Source of the DNA: Synechocystis sp. PCC 7509
GTDB lineage: Bacteria; Cyanobacteriota; Cyanobacteriia; Cyanobacteriales; Chroococcidiopsidaceae
Direction: 5' to 3'
DNA: 64,000 bases
NCBI RefSeq assembly: GCF_000332075.2
Contig: NZ_ALVU02000001.1
Span: forward strand, 186,001 to 250,000
The notes beneath the pieces were generated by a model. The model saw only the letters and a program-made list of their open reading frames with translations. It was not told the DNA's origin and searched no databases. Below are positions 19,212 to 28,940 of the stretch, piece by piece; the first letter of the stretch is position 1; each line of letters starts with the position of its first letter. A program made the position numbers and the translations under genes.

Positions 19212-20153
19212 ATGAAAGATCCCCAAACGCCAAAAATGCAAGACTTAGTATCTGTACGTACACTTAAGGGGCATTCCTCTAAAGTCACCTCTTTAGCTTT
19301 TAGTCCTGATGGACAAATTTTAGCCAGTGGCAGTAAAGACAAAACTATTAAGCTGTGGCATCTTTTAGATAGACAAGAACCTTACACACTAAGCGGACAT
19401 GGAGCATCAGATTGGTCTGGAGGAGTTACTTGTGTTGCTTTTCACCCTAGTTTACAAATTTTAGCTAGTGGCAGTAAAGACAAAACTATTAAATTGTGGC
19501 ATTTGTCCACAAAACAAGGATTCAGCACTTTAAAAAGACATGACGAAAAAGTTTTATCCGTTGCTTTTAGTCCTGATGGACAGACTTTAGCTAGTGGAAG
19601 TGCGGATAAAACAATTAAGCTTTGGTCTGTATATACAGGAAAAGAAATACATACACTGAAAGTACATTTAGACGATGTTCATACTCTTGCCTTTAGCCCT
19701 GATGGACAGATTTTAGCTAGTGGTGGCGGTGGTAATGATAAAACTATCAATCTCTGGCGATTAGCCAATAAAAAATGCTTAACTATTACAGGACACTCTG
19801 ACTGGTTTGGAGCAATTAATTCTATTGCTTTTAGCCCCGATAGCAAAACTTTCGCTAGTGGTAGCAAAGACAAAACAATTAAACTTTGGCAAACCGAAGA
19901 TGGTAAAGAAATTTTAACGCTTACAGGTCATTCTGACGATGTTTGTTCTGTTGCAATTAGTCCTGATGGACAAAAATTAGCTAGTGGTAGCAAAGACAAA
20001 ACTGTTAAGATTTGGCAGCTAGACACGGGAAAAGTTCTTGGTACATTAACAGGATTGGAAGAAAAGATTTATGCTGTTGCTTTTAGCCCAGATGGTAAAA
20101 CTTTAGCTATTGGTAGTGGAGATAACAATATTACGCTTTTACCATGTAATTAA
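19212..20153 (+). CDS. WD40-repeat protein, seven-bladed propeller
   Basis: A 313-residue protein made almost only of seven WD40 repeats. Most repeats carry VAFSPDGQ, a short LASGSKDKTIKLW box and a repeat-ending Trp, spaced about 42-45 residues apart. The last blade is degenerate (IGSGDNNITLL). There is no signal peptide, kinase, NACHT or other fused domain, so it is a bare propeller that presumably acts as a protein-binding scaffold. Near-identical repeats at DNA level suggest recent expansion or homogenisation. It sits between tocopherol cyclase and the broken copy of that gene's 5' end. Partners are unknown. Confidence 0.9.
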   Translation: MKDPQTPKMQDLVSVRTLKGHSSKVTSLAFSPDGQILASGSKDKTIKLWHLLDRQEPYTLSGHGASDWSGGVTCVAFHPSLQILASGSKDKTIKLWHLSTKQGFSTLKRHDEKVLSVAFSPDGQTLASGSADKTIKLWSVYTGKEIHTLKVHLDDVHTLAFSPDGQILASGGGGNDKTINLWRLANKKCLTITGHSDWFGAINSIAFSPDSKTFASGSKDKTIKLWQTEDGKEILTLTGHSDDVCSVAISPDGQKLASGSKDKTVKIWQLDTGKVLGTLTGLEEKIYAVAFSPDGKTLAIGSGDNNITLLPCN

Positions 20154-20171
20154 AACTTATTCAGAAGTGCT

Positions 20172-20216
20172 TTACTGGGTTAAGACTTCTTTTAGGTCGT
20201 ACTCGATATTAGTCAT
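20172..20216 (-). pseudogene. 5' remnant of the coiled-coil/membrane-anchor gene family
   Basis: The minus strand reads MTNIEYDLKEVLTQ and then a stop. The first ten residues equal the start of the gene at 21762-22082. The DNA before the ATG (ATTTTTCCCCCAGTGCGAGCG, read on the plus strand) also matches the leaders of both intact copies. It is a third, truncated family member. Confidence 0.7.
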
Positions 20217-20318
20217 TTTTCCCCCAGTGCGAGCGCTTTCCTATAATTTTTTATACATTAACTTGCTTATAACCCGCTCATTTACTAGATTAGCAACGTT
20301 TAGCTGCTGAGTGCGATC

Positions 20319-20501
20319 GCCACTGTGAGGCTTTCCACCTGTAGGATCTTCGATAGAGTACATGAAAGCAAAAGGGAGGTTAATTTCTGGCAAAGTAACG
20401 CGATAATACCAACCTTCAAAGAAGCGGCGATCGCTATTGTCCCATTGATAACCACTATGGGGAGTTTGTTGAAGCAATTTTTTGTCAGGAATACTAAACA
20501 T
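20319..20501 (-). pseudogene. Truncated copy of the tocopherol cyclase 5' end
   Basis: The minus strand reads [20 protein letters not shown] onward for 61 codons that match the N-terminus of the cyclase at 18028-19119 with few changes. It then leaves the family at GKPHSG and runs into unrelated codons (open to 20241). About 40 bp upstream of the ATG, including AAACTTAAATTAGCTGC, also match. Many DNA differences are silent, so the copy was once under selection or came from a relative. It cannot make an active enzyme. Confidence 0.85.
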
Positions 20502-20796
20502 GAAAACTTAAATTAGCTGCTCTTTTTAGTATGAGCGAAGTTTATGGAGTAGTAAATCAATAACTTTGACTATAATATTTGCTTTGGTAAACTTCATAAA
20601 ACAAAATAGTTAACCATAACAGAAGAATTTTTTTAAATTTTATGTTAATTTTCCCATAAACTTTTAGATATTATTTCTCGATTGTGTAATAGATTGAGAT
20701 ACAATCGTCATATGTGTAACGTTATGTCAAGAAAGGCTTCTGATGTTACTAAAGGTTACATCAACTACAACGGTTGAAGGATAAAGGGTGGAATCA

Positions 20797-21312
20797 ATGA
20801 CTTCCTACGCCATTGAAGTTATTCAACAGTTACCGTCATTTAGACTAAATTCTGACTCTAGTAAGTCGAACAACTCGCATTTTGGTAGAATTGCTCATCT
20901 GTTAAAAGAGACGACAAAGGATGTTGAAGATCGCTGGAAGGAAATTTCACAAGAGGATCGTCAATATCTAAAGTTGTGGGCATATAGGGTATTGAAACTA
21001 TCTAATGAGGAAAATATTTCTCAAAAAAACTCTGGGAAATCTATTTTGCTTCAGTTAGAGGGACGCTTCCGCCTTTTTGTAGCTATTATTACTGGACAAG
21101 GGGAGGTTATGATTGAAGCCTATGTTAGTGCAGTTAAGTTAGCCTATGCAATTGTGGAGGCTGTGGAGAGAGAAGAAGCATATCTAACAGCTTTATTTCT
21201 TGATAAGATTATGGAAGATATTGAAAACAATCCCTCTAAACTTGTTCCATTCACGGCAGAAATGAACGATAAGTTAGAACAACTGCTTGATGGAGTTGAA
21301 CTTGACGAGTGA
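20797..21312 (+). CDS. Probable antitoxin of the YhaV-type toxin downstream
   Basis: A 171-residue, largely helical protein with no recognised DNA-binding motif. It lies directly before a YhaV-type toxin and overlaps its start by 23 bases. Its final 39 residues (from LFLDKIM to VELDE) align without gaps to the last 39 residues of the Phd-type antitoxin at 52996-53331. Shared positions include LFLD, Met, Asn, Thr, Met and GVxLD. That antitoxin also overlaps a YhaV toxin. I infer that this tail binds the toxin and that the rest is a different regulatory domain. ATG 20797 is preferred; an in-frame GTG at 20788 is possible. Confidence 0.65.
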   Translation: MTSYAIEVIQQLPSFRLNSDSSKSNNSHFGRIAHLLKETTKDVEDRWKEISQEDRQYLKLWAYRVLKLSNEENISQKNSGKSILLQLEGRFRLFVAIITGQGEVMIEAYVSAVKLAYAIVEAVEREEAYLTALFLDKIMEDIENNPSKLVPFTAEMNDKLEQLLDGVELDE

Positions 21313-21748
21313 GATTCTTGTATGTCATGGGTGGACGATTAGATTCTATCCACTGTTTAATAAGCAATTTTTAGAACTTACCAGGGAAGTTGAAAACCTG
21401 TTAGACAAAGTTCCTAGAGATAAATATTTAGTTCATCCGAAGGTCAAGATGCTGAAAGCCTTGTTAGAAGCGATTAAAAATAAAATTTCTTCAGATCCTT
21501 TTGCTTCTTACTTTGCTTTACAAAAGCCCTTAGAAAGGTATTCTCGCCTCAAAAAGATGGGACTAAACGATCGCTATCGTCTGTTTTTCAAAGCTTACAA
21601 AGAGCAAAAAACTATTATTATTCTCTGGTTGGGATATCCGCACGAAGATGGCGATAAAAACGACTGTTACACAGTTTTCAAAAAAATGGTAAGTAATGGG
21701 GTATTTGCTGGAAGCATAGAAGAATTAATTGCTGAGTGTGATAATTAA
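21290..21748 (+). CDS. YhaV family ribonuclease toxin
   Basis: A 152-residue type II toxin. The conserved core is RYSRLKKMGLNDRYRLFFK, then IIILWLGYP and GDKNDCYTVFKKM, the segment typical of YhaV RelE-fold endoribonucleases. It is similar along its whole length to the second YhaV protein in this window (52569-53021), with no gaps over most of the alignment. The start overlaps the upstream antitoxin gene by 23 bases, so it is probably translationally coupled; an in-frame TTG at 21287 is the alternative. All conserved core residues are kept, so it is probably active. Confidence 0.88.
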   Translation: MELNLTSEILVCHGWTIRFYPLFNKQFLELTREVENLLDKVPRDKYLVHPKVKMLKALLEAIKNKISSDPFASYFALQKPLERYSRLKKMGLNDRYRLFFKAYKEQKTIIILWLGYPHEDGDKNDCYTVFKKMVSNGVFAGSIEELIAECDN

Positions 21749-21761
21749 ATCAAGTTTTTAT

Positions 21762-22082
21762 TCAGTTAGTTAACCCAAAAACTTTCGCAAATCCACCCAA
21801 TACTGCCAAAATCAACCCAATAATCACGCCTCGGTTGATAAATTCTTGGGTATCTATGCGTTTGACAATGTTGTTTACATTTCCTGACAAAACTTCAATT
21901 TCGCTTTTAAGCGTGGTTTCTACTCTGACTAAATCTGTCTTTAAGCCACCGATTTCCTCAGTCATTTTCATTTTAAAATCATTAACATCCTCACTGATTT
22001 TGTCAACCTTACCCTCTAGCTTGTCAAATCTGCCTTCAATTCTGGTCAAAATTTCCTTAAGGTCATACTCAATATTGGTCAT
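21762..22082 (-). CDS. Coiled-coil protein with C-terminal membrane anchor, copy A
   Basis: A 106-residue protein of unknown function. Residues 1-80 form heptad-rich coiled coil (EGRFDKLEGKVDKISEDV and following). The C-terminus NRGVIIGLILAVLGGFAKVF is a single membrane segment. Copy B lies 24 bp away on the same strand and has an identical 28-residue C-terminus. A third, broken copy is at 20172. Small tail-anchored coiled coils of this kind are common in cyanobacteria and are often tandemly repeated. It may tether or space a partner at the membrane, but this is a guess. Confidence 0.75.
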   Translation of the reverse strand: MTNIEYDLKEILTRIEGRFDKLEGKVDKISEDVNDFKMKMTEEIGGLKTDLVRVETTLKSEIEVLSGNVNNIVKRIDTQEFINRGVIIGLILAVLGGFAKVFGLTN

Positions 22083-22106
22083 TTTTCCACCCAGTGCGAT
22101 CGCACT

Positions 22107-22361
22107 TTAGTTAGTTAAACCAAAAACTTTCGCAAATCCACCCAATACCGCCAAAATCAACCCAATAATTACACCTCGGTTAATAAATTCTTGGGTGTCG
22201 AGTCGCTTAGTTATCCCCTCAACCTTCTCAGCCAATACCCCGACTTTTACTTGTAAATCTGTGATATCTTCGCCGATTTTGTCAATTTTGCTCTCTAACT
22301 TGTCAAATCTGCCGTCCAGTCTAATTAAAATTTCCTTGATGTCATACTCGATATTAGTCAT
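22107..22361 (-). CDS. Coiled-coil protein with C-terminal membrane anchor, copy B
   Basis: An 84-residue paralogue of the gene just downstream (21762-22082). It shares the MTNIEYD opening, the RFDKLESKIDKIGEDI heptads and an identical tail from QEFINRGV to the stop. It lacks about 22 residues of the central coiled coil, so the two proteins differ mainly in rod length. Leader DNA with a HIP1 octamer is also shared. The high identity of the tail at DNA level, mostly silent changes, points to duplication with continued selection. Confidence 0.75.
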   Translation of the reverse strand: MTNIEYDIKEILIRLDGRFDKLESKIDKIGEDITDLQVKVGVLAEKVEGITKRLDTQEFINRGVIIGLILAVLGGFAKVFGLTN

Positions 22362-22539
22362 TTTTCTCCCCAGTGCGATCGCGCTACCTTTAATTTAGCT
22401 TGCTACCAATAGCTACTAAAGCTGCAACTAATAGCTATTTATAGCGATCACCAGTTTTGACACAATAATTTATGTATTGTTGGTTATTTTTTGGCAATTA
22501 ATGAGCCATTAATTGAGTAGTAATTTAATTAATGGTTGT

Positions 22540-22998
22540 ATGGATGCTTCGCGCTGCATGATTTTGGTGGCTAAGTCTCCCCAAGACTACCAAGCTTTTC
22601 GGATTAGTCCCGGTGATACTAATAAGTTAGCGATCGTCTTTGATAGTGCTACGGCTAATGTTTCTTTAACAGTTTGTGTAGAAATCTTTGATGTTGGGGG
22701 TAAAACGCCGCCAAATCGCCATCAAACTGCGGTAGAAATGTTTTTTATTTTGCAAGGTGAAGGGAAAGCAATTTGTGATGGTAAAACTGTAGCAATTAAA
22801 GCTGGAGATAGTCTTTTAGTACCGCCTACGGGAACTCATGTAATAGAAAACACTGGAAATACTCGCTTATATGCTTTGTGTATTATGGTTCCCAATGAAG
22901 ACTTTACCGAACTTATCCGTAGTGGAACACCTGTAGATTTAGACGAGGAAGATATAGCGGTATTACGTCGTAATTCTCAAGTATTAATTCCAGCTTAA
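22540..22998 (+). CDS. Cupin domain protein
   Basis: A 152-residue single-domain cupin. The first cupin motif is recognisable as PPNRHQTAVEMFFILQGEG, the second as GDSLLVPPTGTHVIEN. His, Glu and the late His supply a likely metal site. No enzyme activity can be assigned; members act as dioxygenases, isomerases or ligand sensors. The start is uncertain: ATG 22540, ATG 22558 and a TTG at 22513 share the frame and none has a good ribosome site. Confidence 0.75.
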   Translation: MDASRCMILVAKSPQDYQAFRISPGDTNKLAIVFDSATANVSLTVCVEIFDVGGKTPPNRHQTAVEMFFILQGEGKAICDGKTVAIKAGDSLLVPPTGTHVIENTGNTRLYALCIMVPNEDFTELIRSGTPVDLDEEDIAVLRRNSQVLIPA

Positions 22999-23021
22999 GT
23001 TGTAGCAACTATTTTTCATTT

Positions 23022-23504
23022 ATGAATATCAAAACAAAAGAATTTAACACATCAGAAGACGAACTTTGTTACATTACTAGAACTATTTACTATAAATCAA
23101 AAAAAGCTTTAATAATTGTATTTGGAATAGTTGCAGTAATAAGTGTAATTTTTGCTGTGTTTGTGACTCCTCAAGCTTCCTTTTTAGCAGCTTATTTTGT
23201 AATCTTACTTGGCTGTATTTTATTTATTCCTTTTGTTATTAATACCGCAAAAAGTATACCCAAAATTTATTTTAATAATAGAGCTTGTGAAATTACTGAT
23301 AATTACTTTATTACATCTTTTGAAGATGGCAGTTTGAGCAAGATGCACTTACATAATTTTACAAAAGTTACTAGAGAATCTGAATATTACTTTCTATATA
23401 TGGCAAAAATAATGTTTCAATATTTGCCAGTTAGAGCATTTAATTCTGAAAATGATATAAATGAATTTGAGACATTGATGAAGAATAAAAAATTAATGGA
23501 GTAA
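23022..23504 (+). CDS. YcxB-like membrane protein
   Basis: A 160-residue protein with two adjacent membrane segments (about residues 29-50 and 53-75) and a soluble C-terminus. There, YYFLYMAKIMFQYLPVRAF followed by an acidic helix (NDINEFETLM) fits the YcxB-like domain. The function is unknown. The gene is very A+T rich and 23 bp downstream of the cupin gene, so the two may be co-transcribed. Confidence 0.65.
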   Translation: MNIKTKEFNTSEDELCYITRTIYYKSKKALIIVFGIVAVISVIFAVFVTPQASFLAAYFVILLGCILFIPFVINTAKSIPKIYFNNRACEITDNYFITSFEDGSLSKMHLHNFTKVTRESEYYFLYMAKIMFQYLPVRAFNSENDINEFETLMKNKKLME

Positions 23505-23595
23505 ATCAAGTAAGTAAAAATAGAGTATCAAATGTAAAGCAAAGGGCAGAAAAGTGCGATCGCTTCTTCCTACCCTTTATATATAAACTAAATAA

Positions 23596-23901
23596 TTAAT
23601 ATCTAGTAGTTGTAGTCCGATTTACTGTACTTGGATCGCTATAAGCAACGGTTTTTGGCTTGCGGAATAAATTGGCTAAACCAATTAAACCCAATAATCC
23701 TAACCAACCCCAGTTATTATTGTCATCTTTAGTTTCTTGAAAAGGGGTAGTATCAAAGGTAGGTGCGTTAGATTCAGGACTGGTTTGAGTCGTAGGAGCA
23801 GTAGAATCAGTTTGAGCCGAAACAGGTAGAGACAAAGGCATTACAGCTAAACTTGCAGCTATAACACTAGCACCGACGATTTTAGAAAATTTAGAATTCA
23901 T
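23596..23901 (-). CDS. WGxxGxxG-motif small exported protein
   Basis: A 101-residue protein with a signal peptide (cut probably after VSA near residue 29), a Thr/Ser/Pro-rich linker, an acidic patch and then NWGWLGLLGLIGLANLFRK near the C-terminus. This WGxxGxxG segment plus basic residues defines a widespread family of short cell-surface or membrane-attached bacterial proteins, reminiscent of sorting tails. The role is unknown. Confidence 0.75.
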   Translation of the reverse strand: MNSKFSKIVGASVIAASLAVMPLSLPVSAQTDSTAPTTQTSPESNAPTFDTTPFQETKDDNNNWGWLGLLGLIGLANLFRKPKTVAYSDPSTVNRTTTTRY

Positions 23902-24136
23902 GATATTTCCTCTTTATGCTTAATACTTTGGTTGCTTGTAAGTAATTATTTTCTACAAAAACTATCGTCGAATCAGCAAACAACTTTCCACATAAATCTA
24001 TCTAGGTTTTAAGTAAATAGAATCAATCTTTAGATTAAACTTTATTTACGTTCAAGTCCTCCTATAGAAGTAGCACAAGGATATAGCAAGCATTTCGATG
24101 TTTTTAGACGACATAAATAAGCCATAAAAACTAAAA
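23902..24136. other. Intergenic, no recognised gene
   Basis: The 344 bases between the WGxxGxxG gene and the end of glsF hold only the promoter side of the former and two hairpins near glsF, listed separately. No open frame or RNA gene is seen in this part. Confidence 0.4.
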
Positions 24137-24162
24137 TTAGGAGGCACTTTTGCGCCTCCTAA
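24137..24162 (-). terminator. Hairpin terminator downstream of glsF
   Basis: TTAGGAGGC pairs with GCCTCCTAA, a perfect 9-bp stem with an 8-nt loop. Read on the minus strand it is followed by a T-rich run (TTTTAGTTTTTA). This fits an intrinsic terminator for the glutamate synthase transcript. Confidence 0.7.
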
Positions 24163-24203
24163 TAAATAGAATAAATATTTGCTGTGAATAAATATTGTGG
24201 TTA

Positions 24204-24239
24204 GCGATCGCACTACTTTGTTTTAGGTAGTGCGATCGC
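24204..24239 (-). terminator. HIP1-armed inverted repeat just after the glsF stop
   Basis: GCGATCGCACTAC and GTAGTGCGATCGC form a perfect 13-bp stem with a 10-nt loop, starting seven bases after the glsF stop codon. Each arm carries a full HIP1 octamer. No U-run follows on the minus strand, so it may protect the 3' end rather than terminate; the hairpin at 24137-24162 is the better terminator. Confidence 0.5.
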
Positions 24240-24245
24240 AGTAAT

Positions 24246-27200
24246 TTACTGCACAGAAAGCAACTCTTTATCTGCTACAGCATTGGGATTAGCTTCTGGT
24301 GTATCTGCTTCCGATGGTGGGACTACTTGCCAAAACTTAGGCAGATATTCTGACCAATTAGCTAGTATTTGCTTGGCTTTTGGCGATCCAGTACGTTCAG
24401 CATGAAGTTGGATTAGTTGCTGTAATTGTCCTTCACCTACTGTTGAAGCATTTACTTTTTGCAACTTGACAATTTCCGGGTTGACTAATTGAGGAAAATT
24501 GCCACCTTCATCTAAAAAGTATGCCAAACCGCCAGTCATTCCCGCGCCAACATTACGCCCAACTTTTCCGAGTACAACAATTACACCCCCTGTCATATAT
24601 TCGCAACAGTGATCGCCAGCACCTTCAATTACCGCCGTACCTTTGGAGTTGCGGACAGCAAAACGTTCGCCAGCTAAACCATTAGCAAACAAAAAGCCAC
24701 CCGTTGCGCCATAAAGACAAGTATTACCCACAATTACGTTGTGTTCTGGTGTGTAGGTTGCATCGGTGGGAGGGGAAATAACAATTTCGCCGCCGTGCAT
24801 TCCTTTACCGACATAATCGTTAGCTTCGCCTTGTAGCTTTAAAGTCATGTTTGGCAAATTGAAAGCGCCAAAACTTTGACCTACAGAACCCGTGAAGTTA
24901 AGCTCTATTTGTCCGCTAAAGCCACTGTTTCCATACTGGGAAGCAATTTTTCCGGCGATTCTTGCGCCAACGGTGCGGTCTGTATTGACTATTTTGTAAG
25001 TCTTGCTAACGTTACTAGCATTGCTAATAGCGGATTGAACGTCTCTATCGGCTAAGATTTGGTCATCTAAAACTACACCGTTGCTGTGGACTGTTTCGTG
25101 ATTTAACCAAGTGCGATCGCTTTTTGTATCGGGTAAAACTGTTAAGCAATCAAGGTTAAAGTCTTCAGTTTTGGTAAGTTTTGCACCGTCTTTAACTTTG
25201 AGTAAATCCGCACGTCCAATTACGTCAGTTAAAGAGCGATAACCAAGCCTAGCTAACAAACTACGGACTTCTTCAGCGACAAAGTAGAAGAAATTAACAA
25301 CGTGTTCTGGCATTCCAGGGAAACGCAAGCGCAAATGTTCTTGTTGACTTGTAACCCCTACCGGACAGTTATTTGTATGGCATATCCGCGCCATAATGCA
25401 GCCTTCGGCGATCATCGCAATAGAGCCAAACCCATATTCCTCACCGCCCATCAACGCGCCCATAATCACGTCCCAGCCGCTTTTGAAGCCACCATCGACG
25501 CGCAAAATTACGCGATCGCGCAGTTTATTTTCCATCAATACGCGATGTACTTCTGTTAATCCCAATTCCCAAGGACTACCAGCGTGTTTAATTGAACTTA
25601 AGGGCGATGCGCCTGTTCCGCCATCGTGACCGGAAACTTGAATAATATCAGCGTTAGCTTTAGCAACTCCCGCCGCTACTGTCCCAATGCCAATTTCTGC
25701 CACTAACTTAACCGATACTTGCGCTTGGGGGTTAATTTGATGCAGGTCAAAAATTAACTGCGCCAAATCTTCAATAGAATAAATATCGTGATGGGGTGGG
25801 GGTGAAATCAGCGTTACACCAGGCTTAGTACGGCGCAACATGGCAATATAAGGACTAACCTTTTTACCTGGCAATTGTCCGCCTTCCCCTGGCTTTGCAC
25901 CTTGAGAAATTTTGATTTCAATTTGTTTGGCGTTCATTAAATACTCTGGCGTAACTCCAAAGCGTCCCGCCGCTACTTGCTTAATTGAACTTGAGGCGGT
26001 GTCGCCATTTTTCAGTCCTTTTAAGTGCGGTAATAGTTCTGATGTCCCTTCGGCTGTAACATCATCCAAAACCTTGTAACGTACTGGGTCTTCGCCACCT
26101 TCACCAGAATTAGATTTACCACCAATTCGGTTCATAGCGATCGCTAGTGTCTCGTGAGCTTCCCGCGATAATGCTCCTAAAGACATTCCCCCCGTACAAA
26201 AACGTTTAAAGATTTCTGTTACAGGTTCTACTTCTTCTAAAGCTATGGAAGTGCGATCGCTCTTTAAGTCCAATAAGTCGCGCAATGCCGTAACTGGCTT
26301 ACCTTCTAGATGTTTTTGGTAAGTTTCGTAATGGTCGTATTGCTGAGTTCTGACAGCTTTATGCAAAGCCTTAGTCAATTCTGGACTATTGGCGTGATAT
26401 TCGCCGCCTTGACGATACTGAACAAAGCCATAGTTTTCTAGCTTTTTAATGGTTAATTCGGGGAAGGCTTTTTGATGGAAACATAGAACTTCTTGAGCAA
26501 GTTCGCAAATACTCAAGCCACCTAACCGAGAAGTTGTGCCATAAAAGCCCAATTTCAGCAAGTCGTGACCAATCCCAATCGCCTCAAAAATCTGCGCTCC
26601 TTGGTAGCTTGTCAGTAGGGAAATTCCCATCTTCGACAAGATTTTGAGTATTCCACCTTCTACAGCTTTGCGATAGTTAGCAAGCGCCGTATCTAGACTG
26701 ATTGCGGGTATTTTCTTCCGCTCCATAAACTGCTGAGTTTTGGGGTCAGACCACCAGCTTCTAACGCTATCTAAAGCTAAATAGGGACAAACTGCACTCG
26801 CACCATAACCAATCAAACAAGCAAAGTGGTGGGTACTCCAACACTGCGCCGTATTGACGACTAAGGAGGCTTTCATCCGCAATCCTTCACGGATAAGGTG
26901 ATGATGTACAGCGCCGACTGCAAGTAGTGGCGGAATGTAAGTGTCTTCAGTATTTAGGGTAGCTTTGTCGCTCAGTACGATAATTTTTGCCCCAGCTTTA
27001 ACCGCTTCCACCGCCTGCTGACACAGTGATTTAACCGCCGCTTCTAAACCATTTGGCCCGTTAGAAATTGCGAACAGCGTTGATAACTCACTCGTTTTAA
27101 ATTCCGAATTTTTTATTTGCTCTAATTCGCTTTCTAGCAGTACAGGAGTTTCTAACTTAAGCCTTTTAGCAAACTCTGGCTTGGGTTCTAATAAGTTCCC

Positions 27201-28940
27201 TCTCGCTCCTAGTTCTATATTTAGCGACATCACCAAACTTTCCCGCAAGGGGTCAATAGCGGGGTTAGTTACTTGAGCAAAACGCTGTTTAAAGTAGTCG
27301 TAAAGTAAATGTGGCTTCTCAGATAGCACTGCCAAGGGAATATCGTCACCCATGCAAAAAGTTGGCTCTTTACCATCACTTGCCATTGGTTGAATAACCA
27401 TTTCCACATCTTCAGTTGTGTAACCGAAAGCGATTTGATGGCGGAGCAAAGTTTGTCTGTCTGCGGTGGGGCTAGGTTCGGGTAAAGCTTCAGTATCTAA
27501 CGGTTGCAGGCTTTGCGAACCATTTTCGGCTTTTATGGGTTTAATGGCAAGTTCTACCCGATGCTGTTTTAACCATTCACCATAGGGATGTTGTGCTGCA
27601 ACTCGCTGTTTAATTTCCCAATTTTTTAAAACTTCATGAGTTTCTAAGTCTACTGCGATCGTTTGTCCTGGACCAAGCCTGCCTTTTTCAAGAATATCAG
27701 CTTCGGGAAAGTCTACAACCCCAGCCTCGGACGCGACCACAATATAGCCATCTTTGGTTATTGTGTAACGAGCCGGTCGTAAACCGTTGCGATCTAAAGT
27801 TGCGCCTACTTTTTTACCATCGCTAAATACCAACAGCGCCGGGCCGTCCCAAGGTTCTTGAATACCGCTATAGTATTCATAAAAATCGGTAATTTCTGGG
27901 TATTTATCCAAATCTGGCTGATTTTTATAAGCTTCTGGAACCATAATCATCAAAGCTTCCAGAGGGCTGCGCTCTGACCTTACAAGCAACTCCAATACGT
28001 TGTCTAAAGTTGCGGAATCGCTGTTATGAATATGGACGGTAGGCTTTAATTCATCTAAACGGTTTTTCCAAATTGGATGATCTAAATCTGCCTCTTTTGC
28101 CATCATCCAGTTGATATTACCCAGCAGCGTATTAATTTCGCCATTGTGTCCCAATAGTCGCATTGGCTGCGCTAGTGGCCACTTGGGCATTGTATTTGTA
28201 CTAAAACGCCGATGATAGATTGCAAAAGCACTTTGATAAATGGGGTTTTTTAAATCTGGGTAAAAATCCCCTAATACTGCCGATCGCACCATACCTTTGT
28301 ATACAATAGTACGACTAGAAAAGGAGCAGAAGTAACAAGCCTCTGATTCTTTTAAATTCAGGCTTCCTAAAGCTTTAAAAATCCGGCGGCGACCAATATA
28401 TAACTGTCGCTCTAGTTCATCGCCAATAAACTTAGATTCTACGATTAATTGCTCAATTTGGGGCTGATTTTCCTTCGCTTGAGTTCCCAAAGTTTGCGGC
28501 TGTACGGGGACTACTCGCCAGCCCAGTAATTTTATATCTTCTTCTTCTAAAATCTGTGCGGTAATTTGCTTAACTTTGTTAGCTGCCTCTATATTCTGGG
28601 GTAGAAACATCATCGCTACAGCCAAATTCTCTTTTGATGGCATGGGGATGTTTTGCAGGCTAAACCATTGTTGCAACAATTCCCAAGGAATTGCGGTCAT
28701 AAGTCCTGCACCGTCGCCTGAATCTTTATCAGCGCTACAACCGCCCCGATGTTCTAAGCAAGTTAAGGCATTTAAAGCTTTTTCGATAATTTCGTGATTT
28801 GCTTTATTTTCACAGTTAGCAACTAAACCTACACCACAAGCATCCCTTTCTTCTACCAACCATCGGGGTTCCATATATGTCAAAGACTCGGTATTATTTA
28901 TGTTTTGATTATCTGCAAGTGAATTTTCCCGGCGTTCCAT
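24246..28940 (-). CDS. glsF: Glutamate synthase, ferredoxin-dependent type
   Basis: Converts glutamine and 2-oxoglutarate to two glutamates, the main ammonium-assimilation step after glutamine synthetase. At 1564 residues it has the full GOGAT large-subunit layout. The N-terminal glutaminase follows a short propeptide, with nucleophile Cys35 in [10 protein letters not shown] central domain comes next, then an FMN-binding barrel ([20 protein letters not shown]), the 3Fe-4S cysteines in [12 protein letters not shown] near residues 1170-1185, and a C-terminal beta-helix ([15 protein letters not shown]). No gltD small subunit lies beside it, which supports ferredoxin rather than NADPH as donor; length alone does not decide this. 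I found no GTA-N8-TAC NtcA box near the start. Confidence 0.93.
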   Translation of the reverse strand: MERRENSLADNQNINNTESLTYMEPRWLVEERDACGVGLVANCENKANHEIIEKALNALTCLEHRGGCSADKDSGDGAGLMTAIPWELLQQWFSLQNIPMPSKENLAVAMMFLPQNIEAANKVKQITAQILEEEDIKLLGWRVVPVQPQTLGTQAKENQPQIEQLIVESKFIGDELERQLYIGRRRIFKALGSLNLKESEACYFCSFSSRTIVYKGMVRSAVLGDFYPDLKNPIYQSAFAIYHRRFSTNTMPKWPLAQPMRLLGHNGEINTLLGNINWMMAKEADLDHPIWKNRLDELKPTVHIHNSDSATLDNVLELLVRSERSPLEALMIMVPEAYKNQPDLDKYPEITDFYEYYSGIQEPWDGPALLVFSDGKKVGATLDRNGLRPARYTITKDGYIVVASEAGVVDFPEADILEKGRLGPGQTIAVDLETHEVLKNWEIKQRVAAQHPYGEWLKQHRVELAIKPIKAENGSQSLQPLDTEALPEPSPTADRQTLLRHQIAFGYTTEDVEMVIQPMASDGKEPTFCMGDDIPLAVLSEKPHLLYDYFKQRFAQVTNPAIDPLRESLVMSLNIELGARGNLLEPKPEFAKRLKLETPVLLESELEQIKNSEFKTSELSTLFAISNGPNGLEAAVKSLCQQAVEAVKAGAKIIVLSDKATLNTEDTYIPPLLAVGAVHHHLIREGLRMKASLVVNTAQCWSTHHFACLIGYGASAVCPYLALDSVRSWWSDPKTQQFMERKKIPAISLDTALANYRKAVEGGILKILSKMGISLLTSYQGAQIFEAIGIGHDLLKLGFYGTTSRLGGLSICELAQEVLCFHQKAFPELTIKKLENYGFVQYRQGGEYHANSPELTKALHKAVRTQQYDHYETYQKHLEGKPVTALRDLLDLKSDRTSIALEEVEPVTEIFKRFCTGGMSLGALSREAHETLAIAMNRIGGKSNSGEGGEDPVRYKVLDDVTAEGTSELLPHLKGLKNGDTASSSIKQVAAGRFGVTPEYLMNAKQIEIKISQGAKPGEGGQLPGKKVSPYIAMLRRTKPGVTLISPPPHHDIYSIEDLAQLIFDLHQINPQAQVSVKLVAEIGIGTVAAGVAKANADIIQVSGHDGGTGASPLSSIKHAGSPWELGLTEVHRVLMENKLRDRVILRVDGGFKSGWDVIMGALMGGEEYGFGSIAMIAEGCIMARICHTNNCPVGVTSQQEHLRLRFPGMPEHVVNFFYFVAEEVRSLLARLGYRSLTDVIGRADLLKVKDGAKLTKTEDFNLDCLTVLPDTKSDRTWLNHETVHSNGVVLDDQILADRDVQSAISNASNVSKTYKIVNTDRTVGARIAGKIASQYGNSGFSGQIELNFTGSVGQSFGAFNLPNMTLKLQGEANDYVGKGMHGGEIVISPPTDATYTPEHNVIVGNTCLYGATGGFLFANGLAGERFAVRNSKGTAVIEGAGDHCCEYMTGGVIVVLGKVGRNVGAGMTGGLAYFLDEGGNFPQLVNPEIVKLQKVNASTVGEGQLQQLIQLHAERTGSPKAKQILANWSEYLPKFWQVVPPSEADTPEANPNAVADKELLSVQ

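Noticed and set aside
19212-20153. Regularly spaced near-identical DNA repeats that could suggest a CRISPR-like array
   Set aside because: They are WD40 repeats within one open frame; spacing and translation explain them.
20241-20501. Frame encoding 86 residues that looks like a short gene
   Set aside because: Its first 61 codons are a copy of the tocopherol cyclase start and the rest is unrelated read-through, so it is listed as a pseudogene.
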